In this document: in pieces, positions 9,102 to 16,794 of the stretch
Numbering within the stretch: position 1 is the stretch's first letter
How the letters are laid out: each line of letters opens with the position of its first letter
Origin: Eubacteriales Family XIII. Incertae Sedis bacterium
Lineage (GTDB): Bacteria; Bacillota; Clostridia; Peptostreptococcales; Anaerovoracaceae
DNA length: 38,318 bases
Assembly (NCBI GenBank): GCA_031266025.1
Contig: JAISBV010000013.1
Span: 1-38,318 of the forward strand
Reading direction: 5' to 3'
Translations under genes and position numbers: made by a program
Notes under the pieces: model-generated
What the model saw: only the letters and a program-made list of their open reading frames with translations
Told to the model about the DNA's origin: nothing
The model's database searches: none

Positions 9102-9251
9102 ATATAATAACTGCAAGGAACGCGGTTATTATATAGATTTAAATGCCGTGCGTTTTCGCCCGGAGGCGAAAATGCACAGGGCGGTATCATAAATGACTCC
9201 GCTGCACTTCGCATTTATGATATAAAAACCGCAAGGGACGCGGTTATTATA
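9102..9251. repeat. Cluster of four adjacent palindromes, two of them homologous
   Basis: Four stem-loops lie end to end: 9102-9134 (13 bp, loop AAGGAAC), 9148-9177 (13 bp, loop CGGA), 9185-9222 (11 bp) and 9221-9251 (12 bp with one mismatch, loop AAGGGAC). The first and last share the unit AAGGRACGCGGTTATTATA, so the cluster is bounded by two copies of one palindrome. This looks like a small intergenic repeat element rather than a promoter. The rest of the spacer (8956-9101) has weaker inverted repeats (for example GCCAATC/GATTGGC) and no credible gene. Confidence 0.7.
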
Positions 9252-9297
9252 CAAATACAAATATAAATACAAATGCAAGTGCCGTGAAGGGCGCGTG

Positions 9298-9951
9298 ATG
9301 AAAATCATCAATCGCACGTTGTTTGTGCTTTTAATATTTACTATACCCACGACATGCATATTGACCGCAGTGAATCTGAGCGCGCGGTTGCCGGATATCT
9401 ATCGTTACGAGTTCAACAGAAGCGAAATCATAAGCGAAATAGGACTCGGCGTAACGAGCGATGAACTTGCGCGATTCTTCTCGCAGTATATGCTCGGGAC
9501 GTTGGATGATTTTCAGTATACCGACATAAAGCGTGATCGCCCTATATTCGGCATCGGCGAGGCCGTGTTCATGGATAGGCTGAGGGATCTTTTGAATATG
9601 AGTCTGCTCTGCCTTGTCGTGATGATTTGCGTCATTTTGTTTGCCTACTGGTTTCTTTTGCGGCAGGATCGAAAAGAAGCGGTGAGCATTGCGTACAGGG
9701 CCGGATCGGTTCTGTATGCGCTTATGGCTGCCGGGATCGCGTTTCTGCTTTACAACCGCTATTTGCCGGAGCGCGTGTTCGACAGTTTTTTCCTGTACAA
9801 ATTCGAGGAAACGGATATGGTTCCGCAGCTTTTGCCGTCCGTCATCGTACTCGAAAACGCGTTTGTCGCGGCCGGGATTTCACTTATAATTCTGTTGGCC
9901 GGCTACTCAATCACGAAAAGGCTTACTAAGGTCGTGGGTATGTTTTATTGA
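9298..9951 (+). CDS. DUF1461 (TIGR01906-type) integral membrane protein
   Basis: Encodes 217 residues from ATG 9298, with AAGGG at 9287-9291; a GTG one codon earlier is also possible. There are four membrane helices: about 5-25, 100-120, 134-155 and 180-203. A roughly 70-residue extracytoplasmic loop follows the first helix and contains 'FSQYMLGTLDDFQ'. This pattern, one N-terminal helix, a polar domain and three further helices, fits DUF1461, whose function is unknown. It is preceded by the palindrome cluster and by AT-rich TACAAA-like repeats (about 9249-9275). It is followed 58 bases later by the DJ-1 gene. Confidence 0.7.
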   Translation: MKIINRTLFVLLIFTIPTTCILTAVNLSARLPDIYRYEFNRSEIISEIGLGVTSDELARFFSQYMLGTLDDFQYTDIKRDRPIFGIGEAVFMDRLRDLLNMSLLCLVVMICVILFAYWFLLRQDRKEAVSIAYRAGSVLYALMAAGIAFLLYNRYLPERVFDSFFLYKFEETDMVPQLLPSVIVLENAFVAAGISLIILLAGYSITKRLTKVVGMFY

Positions 9952-10009
9952 AGACGCGGCGCTTGTCGTGTTTTGCACAGTATAGCTTCAACAAAGGAGG
10001 CGTTTTGCA

Positions 10010-10549
10010 ATGGTATATCTGTTTTTGGCGGACGGCTTTGAGGAAGTCGAGGCTCTTACGGTCGTGGACGTGTTGCGGCGCGCGGGCGTTACGATAAAGA
10101 CGGTCTCGATCATGAAGGATCTAACCGTAACCGGCGTTCACGGCGTTGCGGTTGTGGCCGACGAACTTTTTGAGGACGCGGATTGCGTTCAATGCGAGAT
10201 GCTGATCTTGCCGGGCGGCGGTCCCGGTACGGAGCGTTTGTCCGCTCACGCCGGATTGAAAACCGCGCTTACGGATTTTGCCGCGGCGAACAAGCGAATA
10301 GCGGCAATATGCGCCGCGCCGGCGGTATTGGCGCGGAGCGGTCTTTTGAAAGGGAAAAAAGCTACTGTTTACGACGGTATGGAAGACGAGTTGGCGGAAG
10401 CCGATTATGTCAAAGAAGATGTGGTTATTGACGGGAAGATCATAACGTCGCGGGGACCCGGTACTGCCATGCCGTTTGCGCTCACGCTCGCGGGTCTTTT
10501 GGCGGGCGACGCCGTCGCCGGCAAGGTGCGTTCCGATATGCTGTTTTAA
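10010..10549 (+). CDS. DJ-1/PfpI family protein
   Basis: Encodes 179 residues, the normal size for DJ-1/YajL/ThiJ. The conserved glutamate region 'GFEEVEA' (E15) and the nucleophile-elbow cysteine C101 in 'AAICAAPAVLA' are present, and 'LILPGGGPGTE' fits the flavodoxin-like fold. Members act as glyoxalase III-type or protein deglycase-type enzymes or chaperones, and the activity is debated. AAAGGAGG (9993-10000) lies nine bases before the ATG. A cytoplasmic role in stress or carbonyl defence is inference. The PilT-like gene follows after 20 bases and may be co-transcribed. Confidence 0.88.
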   Translation: MVYLFLADGFEEVEALTVVDVLRRAGVTIKTVSIMKDLTVTGVHGVAVVADELFEDADCVQCEMLILPGGGPGTERLSAHAGLKTALTDFAAANKRIAAICAAPAVLARSGLLKGKKATVYDGMEDELAEADYVKEDVVIDGKIITSRGPGTAMPFALTLAGLLAGDAVAGKVRSDMLF

Positions 10550-10569
10550 CCGCGGAGGGGTTTAGCCTT

Positions 10570-11649
10570 ATGGATATCAAAGCAATATTGAAAGAAATCG
10601 TTGAGAAAGGCGCTTCGGATGTATTCGTGATCGCGGGCCGTCCGATCAGCTACAAGTTGGGCAGCCGAATTGAATCGCTTAATGAGGAAATGCTGCTTCC
10701 CGCAAAGACGGACGAGTTTATTTCCGAAATCTACGATATGGCGCCGGATCGCGACATAGGTCGTCTGCGCACGCGCGGCGACGACGACTTCGCTTTCGCC
10801 ATTCCGAATGTTTCGAGGTTTCGCGCCAACGTGTACAAGCAGAGAGGCTCATTTGCGGCCGTTATACGCGTCGTGGCCTTTTCGCTGCCGGATCCGGTCA
10901 AGCTCAACATAATCCCGGAAGTGTTCGATCTGTCTGATCGCACGCAAGGGCTGATACTGTTCACCGGGCCGGCCGAATCCGGCAAGACGACTACGTTGGC
11001 CTGCTTGATCGACAAGATCAACAGCACGCGAAACGGACATATCATAACGCTTGAAAATCCGATAGAATATCTGCATCGTCATAAGATGAGCCTTGTGAGT
11101 CAACGGGAGGTGTCGCTCGATACGGAAAGCTACGCGGCTGCGCTCAGGGCCGCGCTGCGGCAGAGTCCCAATGTTATACTGCTTGGAGAGATGCGCGACG
11201 CGGAAACCATTTCTACGGCGCTTACCGCCGCAGAGACAGGGCATTTGGTCATATCCACGATGTTTACCGTCGGCGCCGCGAACGCAATCGACAGACTTGT
11301 CGACGCGTTTCCCGTCGCCCAACGCGAACGCGTGCATACACAGCTGTCGGCGGTTTTGCAAGCCGTCGTTTCGCAGCAGTTAGTGCCGACCGTCGACGGC
11401 GCCGTCGCGCCCGTATTTCAGTTTATGACCTGCAATAACGAGATACGCGCATTAATACGCGACGGTTATTCAAACCGTATCAATCAGACCATAGACGCTT
11501 ATATCGCGGACGGCATGATCTCCATGGATGCCGGGATTTTGAAACTGTTCAAAGAAGGCAGGATTACGGCGCGCGACGCGCTGACGCGTTCGATCGACCC
11601 GGACAGCATGGCGCGGCACGTAAATTCTTCGGATAAGATATACTTTTGA
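10570..11649 (+). CDS. PilT-like type IV pilus/secretion ATPase
   Basis: Encodes 359 residues, the size of PilT. There is an N-terminal PAS-like domain (about 1-95), Walker A 'GPAESGKTTT' (about 136-145), an Asp-box region around 'ENPIEYLHRHK', Walker B with 'VILLGEMRDAET' (about 203-214), and the His-box region 'ETGHLVISTMFT'. PilT normally has LHT where this protein has MFT, so one conserved His is replaced by Phe. PilT powers pilus retraction, but no pilin, PilC or PilM-O gene is in this window. GGAGGGG lies nine bases before the ATG. The assignment to the GspE/PilT family is firm; retraction activity is uncertain. Confidence 0.82.
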   Translation: MDIKAILKEIVEKGASDVFVIAGRPISYKLGSRIESLNEEMLLPAKTDEFISEIYDMAPDRDIGRLRTRGDDDFAFAIPNVSRFRANVYKQRGSFAAVIRVVAFSLPDPVKLNIIPEVFDLSDRTQGLILFTGPAESGKTTTLACLIDKINSTRNGHIITLENPIEYLHRHKMSLVSQREVSLDTESYAAALRAALRQSPNVILLGEMRDAETISTALTAAETGHLVISTMFTVGAANAIDRLVDAFPVAQRERVHTQLSAVLQAVVSQQLVPTVDGAVAPVFQFMTCNNEIRALIRDGYSNRINQTIDAYIADGMISMDAGILKLFKEGRITARDALTRSIDPDSMARHVNSSDKIYF

Positions 11650-11680
11650 TACACAGAGCGGAAGGCATTTGATTATGCAA

Positions 11681-11697
11681 ACGGGTTCAATACCCGT
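11681..11697. terminator. Small hairpin between convergent genes
   Basis: ACGGGT (11681-11686) and ACCCGT (11692-11697) pair over a TCAAT loop. The hairpin overlaps the aldolase stop codon and lies about 30 bases after the PilT-like gene. It has no T-run on either side, so termination is only a guess. The same GGGTTCAATACCC core recurs in the adk leader at 24113-24125. Confidence 0.3.
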
Positions 11698-12391
11698 CCG
11701 GGCACGCGTACCCCGCAGTTTGTTCGGCCGCGCGGCTATTTGACGGGATGTTGTTGCGCGCCGTCTCTTCCTTATACAGTTCAAATTCTTCTGCGGGGAT
11801 GACGTCGGGCGCGCCGTTCCCGAGACATATGGACAGATAATACAATTTTGCCACATCCTCTACATATTGCGCTTTGAGCAGCGTCTCTTCAATAGCCCCT
11901 CCCACTACCAATACGCCGTGGTTTTTGAGAAGGCATACGTCCGCGTCGCGAAGCGGATCGACTACGCTCTCGGCGAGACGCGCCGTTCCGGGTCTGCCGT
12001 ACTTCGCTACAGCTGTGCGAACGCCATAGAAAAACGCCTCGAATACGACGGGTTTTATGGGTTTTCCTTTAACGGCGAAGACCGTCGCGTACTCGGAATG
12101 CGTGTGTATAACGGATGAGATGTCGGCGCGTGTTTCGTAGGCTTTTATGTGCATTGGGTATTCCGTGGAAGCTCTTGCCCTTTTTCCCTTCTCGACAATG
12201 TCGCCGTTCATCGATATAACAGGGATGTCGTCAATTTCTATTGTATTGCGATCAAGCGCGGAGGGGGAGATGACTATCAACCCCCGCTCACGGTCTATCA
12301 TGCTGAAATTGCCGGATCTTTGTCTGCACAGACCGCTTTGTTCCGCCGCGACGGCGCTGCGGATGATCCTTAATTTCAAATCTTCAAGCAT
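11687..12391 (-). CDS. Class II aldolase/adducin family protein
   Basis: Encodes 234 residues related to L-fuculose-phosphate aldolase and L-ribulose-5-phosphate 4-epimerase. The catalytic acid lies in 'ASTEYPMH' (E77), two Zn ligands in 'IHTHSEYA' (H96, H98) and the third in 'LLKNHGVLVVG'. AAGGAGAG lies upstream of the ATG on the minus strand. The enzyme would be cytoplasmic and cleave or isomerise a sugar phosphate; no sugar kinase or transporter is adjacent, so the substrate is open. The final 20 residues are unusually polar and Ala/Cys-rich for the family. Confidence 0.85.
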   Translation of the reverse strand: MLEDLKLRIIRSAVAAEQSGLCRQRSGNFSMIDRERGLIVISPSALDRNTIEIDDIPVISMNGDIVEKGKRARASTEYPMHIKAYETRADISSVIHTHSEYATVFAVKGKPIKPVVFEAFFYGVRTAVAKYGRPGTARLAESVVDPLRDADVCLLKNHGVLVVGGAIEETLLKAQYVEDVAKLYYLSICLGNGAPDVIPAEEFELYKEETARNNIPSNSRAAEQTAGYACPDGY

Positions 12392-12714
12392 ACAGTCTCT
12401 CCTTTTGGCCGGCTCGGCCCTGTATTATTTCCGACTTGTGGTTATTGTACCATGAATCGTGAAGCGAAGCGAGCAAAAATCACCGCATATCGAACGCGCG
12501 GCAGCGTGTGCATGTGGCGTGTCGCCAAGCTATTGCAAAGACCGGATTTCGCATGTCGCAAACACAAAAATTTCTTTCAAAAAAATCAAAAAATATCTTG
12601 CATTATCGTTTCCCGTATAATATACTGAAAAGGCTTGCGAACAAAACCGCTCCGAAAGCGGATCGCCTGCGTCCGAATTGCGACGTGACAACGTGCGAAA
12701 ACAGGAGGAATGCG
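12392..12714 (+). promoter_or_regulatory. S10 operon promoter region
   Basis: The gap between the divergent aldolase and rpsJ. TTGCAT (12598-12603), 17 bases and TATACT (12621-12626) form the best promoter, giving a leader of about 80 bases; an overlapping TATAAT (12616-12621) is spaced too closely. An A-rich stretch (12566-12595) lies just upstream and could act as an UP element. On the minus strand TACAAT (12449-12444) may be the aldolase -10. I see no gene in this gap. Confidence 0.6.
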
Positions 12715-13026
12715 ATGAACGAGAAGCAGAAGATAAGGATAAGGCTGAAGGCGTACGATCACAAAACCTTGGATCGTTCCGCAGCGCGTATCGTTGAAAC
12801 GGCCAAAAGTACGGGCGCCGATGTTTCGGGACCCATACCCCTTCCCACAGAGAAAGAGGTTGTGACGATATTGCGCGCCGTGCATAAGTACAAAGACTCG
12901 AGAGAACAGTTCGAACAGCGTACGCACAAGCGGCTTATCGATATCTATCACACGACGCCCAAGACGGTGGATTCGCTTATGAAGTTGGATTTGCCGGCCG
13001 GTGTGGATATTGAGATCAAATTATAG
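12715..13026 (+). CDS. rpsJ: 30S ribosomal protein S10 (uS10)
   Basis: Encodes 103 residues, full length. Hallmarks are '[14 protein letters not shown]' at the N-terminus, '[17 protein letters not shown]' and the C-terminal '[11 protein letters not shown]'. S10 sits in the 30S head and also takes part in NusB-dependent antitermination. The ATG at 12715 has AGGAGG (12703-12708) six bases upstream; longer in-frame readings upstream are non-coding. It is the first gene of the long ribosomal operon; rpsL, rpsG, fusA and tuf, often upstream, are not here. Confidence 0.97.
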   Translation: MNEKQKIRIRLKAYDHKTLDRSAARIVETAKSTGADVSGPIPLPTEKEVVTILRAVHKYKDSREQFEQRTHKRLIDIYHTTPKTVDSLMKLDLPAGVDIEIKL

Positions 13027-13237
13027 ATGACGGGGGCGTCGCTCAATGTTGGCTCTGTCCAACATTGCATATTTGTATGATTGCCGCGCGCCGGCGCGAG
13101 GTAATCCGCTGCGAGAATCCCATAGGCATACCGCTGCGCAATTCGATTCGGCCGCTTTCCGCCGAGTTTGCCGGCGGGAAGACCGGCTCGACGCTCGGTC
13201 GTATGCGGATTCCGGGAAAGGAATCGTAACAGGAATT
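13027..13237 (+). other. Structured rpsJ-rplC spacer
   Basis: A 211-base gap inside the operon, with no gene. CAATGTTGG (13044-13052) and CCAACATTG (13059-13067) form a perfect 9-bp hairpin. A GC-palindrome (CGCGCCGGCGCG, about 13086-13098) and GCCGG/CCGGC pairs follow. It might be an internal attenuator or a processing site. Confidence 0.5.
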
Positions 13238-13867
13238 ATGAAAACAATACTTGGCAAAAAAATAGGCATGACACAGATATTCTCCGATAACGGCGAGGTT
13301 GTTCCCGTGACGGTTATCGAGGCCGGCCCTGTGTCGGTGATTCAAATCAAGACGAAGGAAACAGACGGCTACGACGCCGTACAGATAGGTTACGGCGAAG
13401 TTAAGGAGCGGCGGCTCAACAGGCCGGAGAAAGGCCATTTCGACAAGTGGGGCGCTCCGTACAAAAAACATCTTGCCGAGATTCGTCTTGATGAAGGCGA
13501 AAGTTATGAGCAGGGCGCGGTCATCACGGTCGCCGATTTCGAAGAGGGAAAGAAGCTTGATATAACGGGCGTTTCCAAAGGCAAGGGCACACAGGGCAAT
13601 ATAAAGCGGCACGGACACCACAGAGGCCCTATGACGCACGGCTCAAAACACAAGAGACTGGCCGGCGCCTTGGCCGCCGGTACATATCCGTCTCGCGTAT
13701 TCAAGGGAAACAAAGGCCCCGGAAGGATGGGACGCGATACGGTCACGGTTCAGAACATCCTGCTTGTAAAGGTTATTCCCGACAGAAATATTTTGCTTGT
13801 GAAAGGTGCGGTTCCCGGCAACAGGGGCGGCTTGCTTCGCATAAAGTACGCGGTAAAAGGACAGTAA
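13238..13867 (+). CDS. rplC: 50S ribosomal protein L3 (uL3)
   Basis: Encodes 209 residues, full length. The start is 'MKTILGKKIGMTQIF' at ATG 13238, with AGGA close upstream. The long loop reaching the peptidyl transferase centre is seen as 'IKRHGHHRGPMTHGSKHKR', and 'FKGNKGPGRMG' follows. L3 nucleates 23S folding near its 3' end. It is separated from rpsJ and rplD by unusually long structured gaps. A repeat of the dispersed family begins two bases after its stop codon. Confidence 0.97.
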   Translation: MKTILGKKIGMTQIFSDNGEVVPVTVIEAGPVSVIQIKTKETDGYDAVQIGYGEVKERRLNRPEKGHFDKWGAPYKKHLAEIRLDEGESYEQGAVITVADFEEGKKLDITGVSKGKGTQGNIKRHGHHRGPMTHGSKHKRLAGALAAGTYPSRVFKGNKGPGRMGRDTVTVQNILLVKVIPDRNILLVKGAVPGNRGGLLRIKYAVKGQ

Positions 13868-13868
13868 C

Positions 13869-14035
13869 TATTCAAAGGTCAAATCAAGACTACTCAAACG
13901 CCGCGTCAGTTTTGTTCAGGCCGGGTTTTGAGAGCTGATTTGGCTCCCCGGAACGTACTCGAAGCTACGTGAGGAAGGCAAATCAGCTCTCAGGTTCAGG
14001 AATGGGCAAAAATCACGTGGGGTTTGAGTAGTTAC
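13869..14035 (+). repeat. Dispersed structured repeat, copy 1 (before rplD)
   Basis: Leader 13869-13888, then the outer stem ACTACTCAAAC (13889-13899) with GTTTGAGTAGT (14022-14032), 11 bp perfect. Inside are a 13-bp perfect second stem (13930-13942 with 13979-13991) and an apical ACGTA/TACGT hairpin (13953-13957, 13966-13970). The element ends nine bases before the rplD Shine-Dalgarno. Copies 2, 3, 4 and 5 lie at 26022, 27051, 31475 and 36782. Confidence 0.85.
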
Positions 14036-14056
14036 AAAAGGACAGGAGGGTAAGTG

Positions 14057-14713
14057 ATGGCAAAGGTAAAAGTATTGACCATGTCCGGCGAAACCGCGGG
14101 CGAAATAGAATTGAGTGACGAGATATTCGGCATAGAGATTAACCAAAACGCCGTTTACGCCGTCGTCAAGAATTATTTGGCAAATCAAAGACAGGGCACA
14201 CAGTCCGTCAAGACGCGCGGCGAGGTCAGGGGCGGCGGCAAAAAGCCGTTCAGACAAAAGGGTACGGGCCGCGCGCGCCAAGGTAGCAGCGTGGCGCCCA
14301 ATCATGTCGGCGGCGGCGTCGTATTCGCGCCCAAACCGCGCGATTACCGTTATACATTGCCCAGAAAACTGCGCAGATTGGCGATGCGCTCCGTGCTCTC
14401 GTCGAAGGTCGCGGAGAATGAAATCATTGTACTGGACAGCTTGAGCTTCGAAGCGCCCAAGACAAAGGATATGATAAAGGTTTTGGAAAATATCGGCGCC
14501 GCGAAGAAATCGCTGATCATACTGCCAGAAAAGGACGAAAACGTCGTTCGCTCCGCGCATAACATACCGGGCGTGCGAACGGCGCTTGCCACGACCATGA
14601 ACGTATACGAGATCATCAACCATACGAGCTTTATAGTCACAAAGGATGCCGTGAACAAGATCGAAACTATGTTTTCAAAGAAAAATAAGGTCGAGGAGGT
14701 GTCTTCCGTATGA
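14057..14713 (+). CDS. rplD: 50S ribosomal protein L4 (uL4)
   Basis: Encodes 218 residues. The extended loop that lines the exit tunnel is clear ('GGGKKPFRQKGTGRARQGS', about 55-73), and 'LPRKLRRLAMRSVLSSK' follows. In Escherichia coli L4 also represses its own operon; no such leader is recognisable here. AGGAGGG lies six bases before the ATG. The stop overlaps the rplW start as ATGA, so the two are translationally coupled. The C-terminal tail after residue 205 is Lys/Glu-rich and slightly longer than usual. Confidence 0.97.
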   Translation: MAKVKVLTMSGETAGEIELSDEIFGIEINQNAVYAVVKNYLANQRQGTQSVKTRGEVRGGGKKPFRQKGTGRARQGSSVAPNHVGGGVVFAPKPRDYRYTLPRKLRRLAMRSVLSSKVAENEIIVLDSLSFEAPKTKDMIKVLENIGAAKKSLIILPEKDENVVRSAHNIPGVRTALATTMNVYEIINHTSFIVTKDAVNKIETMFSKKNKVEEVSSV

Positions 14714-15000
14714 AATTGGCCTACGATATAATATTGAAGCCCGTGATTTCCGAAAGGAGCATGGACGATGCTCGGAACAGGAAGTACACGTTCAAGGTCG
14801 CGGTCGACGCGAACAAGACGGAAGTGAAGCACGCCCTCGAAGAGATATTCGGCATAGAGATAGAGAAAGTCAATATCATGAACGTGAAGGGCAAAGTAAA
14901 GAGAATGGGCAAAAACGTCGGACGTACGGCCGCTTCGAGGAAAGCGATCGCAACCCTTACCGAAAAGAGCAAGGAGATCGAATTCTTCCAAGGCTTATAA
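14710..15000 (+). CDS. rplW: 50S ribosomal protein L23 (uL23)
   Basis: Encodes 96 residues, normal for L23. 'DIILKPVISERSM' begins the protein and 'YTFKVAVDANKTEVKHALEEIFG' is the conserved core. L23 lies at the tunnel exit and docks trigger factor and SRP. It overlaps rplD by four bases. It is followed by an atypical 303-base structured gap before rplB, where most Bacillota have only a few bases. Confidence 0.97.
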   Translation: MKLAYDIILKPVISERSMDDARNRKYTFKVAVDANKTEVKHALEEIFGIEIEKVNIMNVKGKVKRMGKNVGRTAASRKAIATLTEKSKEIEFFQGL

Positions 15001-15303
15001 CGAGGCTAAAGAGATTCCCCGCCTGTCTGTATGGGCGGCGGGCACAATTCCCGGGGCAGGCGCCGGCATATTTCCCGCCCCGTTGAAACGCACAGATGTA
15101 ATACTAATCTTCGATTAGTTTATCGACAAATATAATTTGTCGATAAGCGCCGCCGGCGCAAGGTGACCTTAGTATTAAATTATTCTCTCGTTTAAAGCAA
15201 TGATTTAATAACTATGGGTGATGCTTTAAACGGAGATTAATATAAGATTTTTCCCTACAGTCGGAAAAAATCCACAAAAGCGTTATAACGAGGAGAGCGT
15301 GAT
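15001..15303 (+). other. Highly structured rplW-rplB spacer
   Basis: No gene. TAATACTAA (15099-15107) can pair with TTAGTATTA (15169-15177), enclosing a 12-bp perfect hairpin (15120-15131 with 15135-15146) and a GCGCCG/CGGCGC hairpin (15147-15159). CTAATC/GATTAG (15104-15109, 15113-15118) competes with the outer stem. A separate 11-bp perfect inverted repeat follows (15189-15199 with 15222-15232). There are also GC-rich repeats at about 15018-15085. The mutually exclusive pairing suggests a switch or a processing site, but it matches no regulatory RNA class I know. Confidence 0.6.
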
Positions 15304-16137
15304 ATGGGCATAAGAAAATACAATCCAACCACACCGGGCCGCAGGGGCATGACGGTTTCTACTTTCGAAGAAATCACTGCGGACAAGCCGCAGAAATCCC
15401 TTACGGTCACGCTCAAAAAGCACGCGGGCCGAAATGTGCGCGGCAAGATCACCGTTCGCCACAGAGGCGGCGGCGTGAGACACAAGTACAGAATAATAGA
15501 TTTCAAAAGAAAGAAAGACGGCGTTCCGGGCAAGGTGGCGACTATAGAGTACGATCCTAACAGGAGCGCGAATATAGCGCTTATAGTCTACGCGGACGGT
15601 GACAAACGCTATATCATAGCGCCGAACAAACTCAAGGTCGGAGATTCGATAGTGTCGGGCGCAGACGCCGACATCCAGATCGGCAACGCTCTTCCGCTGA
15701 ACAATATACCCGTCGGCACCGTCATACACTGCATAGAACTGAAGCCCGGCAAGGGCGCGCAGATGGTCAGATCGGCAGGCAACGGCGCGCAGCTCATGGC
15801 CAAGGAGGGCGATTACGCCTCAATCAGACTTCCGTCAGGAGAAGTCAGGCGCGTCAGGATCGAATGCAGGGCCACGATAGGCGAAGTGGGTAACCTCGAT
15901 CATGAGAATATCAAGATCGGCAAGGCCGGCAGAAAGCGCCATATGGGTTGGCGCCCCACCGTAAGAGGCAGCGTTATGAATCCCAACGATCACCCGCACG
16001 GCGGCGGCGAAGGCAAGGCCGGCATCGGACGCGTCGGCCCCGTAACCCCTTGGGGACGCCCCGCGCTCGGATACAAGACGAGGAAAAAGAACAAACCTTC
16101 CGACAAATATATCGTCAAACGGCGTAATCAAAAATAG
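15304..16137 (+). CDS. rplB: 50S ribosomal protein L2 (uL2)
   Basis: Encodes 277 residues, full length. Hallmarks are '[16 protein letters not shown]' at the start, '[22 protein letters not shown]' and the C-terminal '[20 protein letters not shown]', which contains the conserved His near the peptidyl transferase centre. L2 is needed for subunit association. AGGAG precedes the ATG by about ten bases. It is the first gene after the structured gap, so it may be translated or transcribed somewhat independently of rplW. Confidence 0.97.
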   Translation: MGIRKYNPTTPGRRGMTVSTFEEITADKPQKSLTVTLKKHAGRNVRGKITVRHRGGGVRHKYRIIDFKRKKDGVPGKVATIEYDPNRSANIALIVYADGDKRYIIAPNKLKVGDSIVSGADADIQIGNALPLNNIPVGTVIHCIELKPGKGAQMVRSAGNGAQLMAKEGDYASIRLPSGEVRRVRIECRATIGEVGNLDHENIKIGKAGRKRHMGWRPTVRGSVMNPNDHPHGGGEGKAGIGRVGPVTPWGRPALGYKTRKKNKPSDKYIVKRRNQK

Positions 16138-16151
16138 GAGGAACGGGATCT

Positions 16152-16433
16152 ATGGGTAGATCTTTAAAAAAAGGTCCGTTTGTAAATGAAAAGCTCTTAA
16201 AAGCAATACACGATCTGAACGCGGCCAATGACAAGAAGGTGCTCAAAACTTGGTCCAGATCCTCGACTATTTTCCCGGAGATGGAAGGGCATACTATAGC
16301 CGTCCACGACGGGAGACGTCATGTGCCGGTATATATTACCAACGACATGGTGGGACACAGGCTCGGTGAATTTGCCCCCACGCGGAATTATCGCGGACAC
16401 GCGGCGGACAAATCCTCGAAGGTCAGAAGGTAG
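16152..16433 (+). CDS. rpsS: 30S ribosomal protein S19 (uS19)
   Basis: Encodes 93 residues, full length. The N-terminus '[15 protein letters not shown]', the middle '[22 protein letters not shown]' and '[17 protein letters not shown]' are typical. S19 binds S13 in the 30S head near the A site. AGGAGG lies about nine bases upstream. It is 14 bases from rplB and 15 from rplV. Confidence 0.97.
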   Translation: MGRSLKKGPFVNEKLLKAIHDLNAANDKKVLKTWSRSSTIFPEMEGHTIAVHDGRRHVPVYITNDMVGHRLGEFAPTRNYRGHAADKSSKVRR

Positions 16434-16448
16434 CAGGGAGGAATATAA

Positions 16449-16793
16449 ATGGAAGCAAGAGCAATTTCCAAGTACATAAGAATCTCTCCTATCAAGCTCA
16501 AGCCCGTCGTCGATTTAGTGCGCGGTAAGGACTTGAAGGAGGCGCTGACCATACTCAAATTTACCCCCGGCAAGGGCTCCGAAATCGTTGAAAAAGTTGT
16601 GAAATCCGCTGCGGCCAACGCGGAAAACAACTTCGACATGAACCCCGACGACCTGTATGTCGCGGAAGTATACGCGAATAAAGGCCCCACGATGAAGAGA
16701 TGGCGGGCGATCGCGCGGGGCAGGGCGTCCAAAATCCTGAAAAGAACCAGCCATGTGGGCGTTACTCTGAGGGAGAAGGGGAAGGAGAGTTAA
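16449..16793 (+). CDS. rplV: 50S ribosomal protein L22 (uL22)
   Basis: Encodes 114 residues. '[22 protein letters not shown]' and the beta-hairpin that lines the exit tunnel ('[21 protein letters not shown]') are intact; this loop is the site of macrolide-related mutations in other bacteria, and no insertion is evident. AGGGAGG lies upstream of the ATG. The stop is one base before the rpsC start. Confidence 0.97.
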   Translation: MEARAISKYIRISPIKLKPVVDLVRGKDLKEALTILKFTPGKGSEIVEKVVKSAAANAENNFDMNPDDLYVAEVYANKGPTMKRWRAIARGRASKILKRTSHVGVTLREKGKES

Positions 16794-16794
16794 T

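Noticed and set aside
8884-9102. 72-residue open frame in the repeat spacer
   Set aside because: It runs through an inverted repeat and into the palindrome cluster, and has no ribosome site; probably a by-product of repeated DNA.
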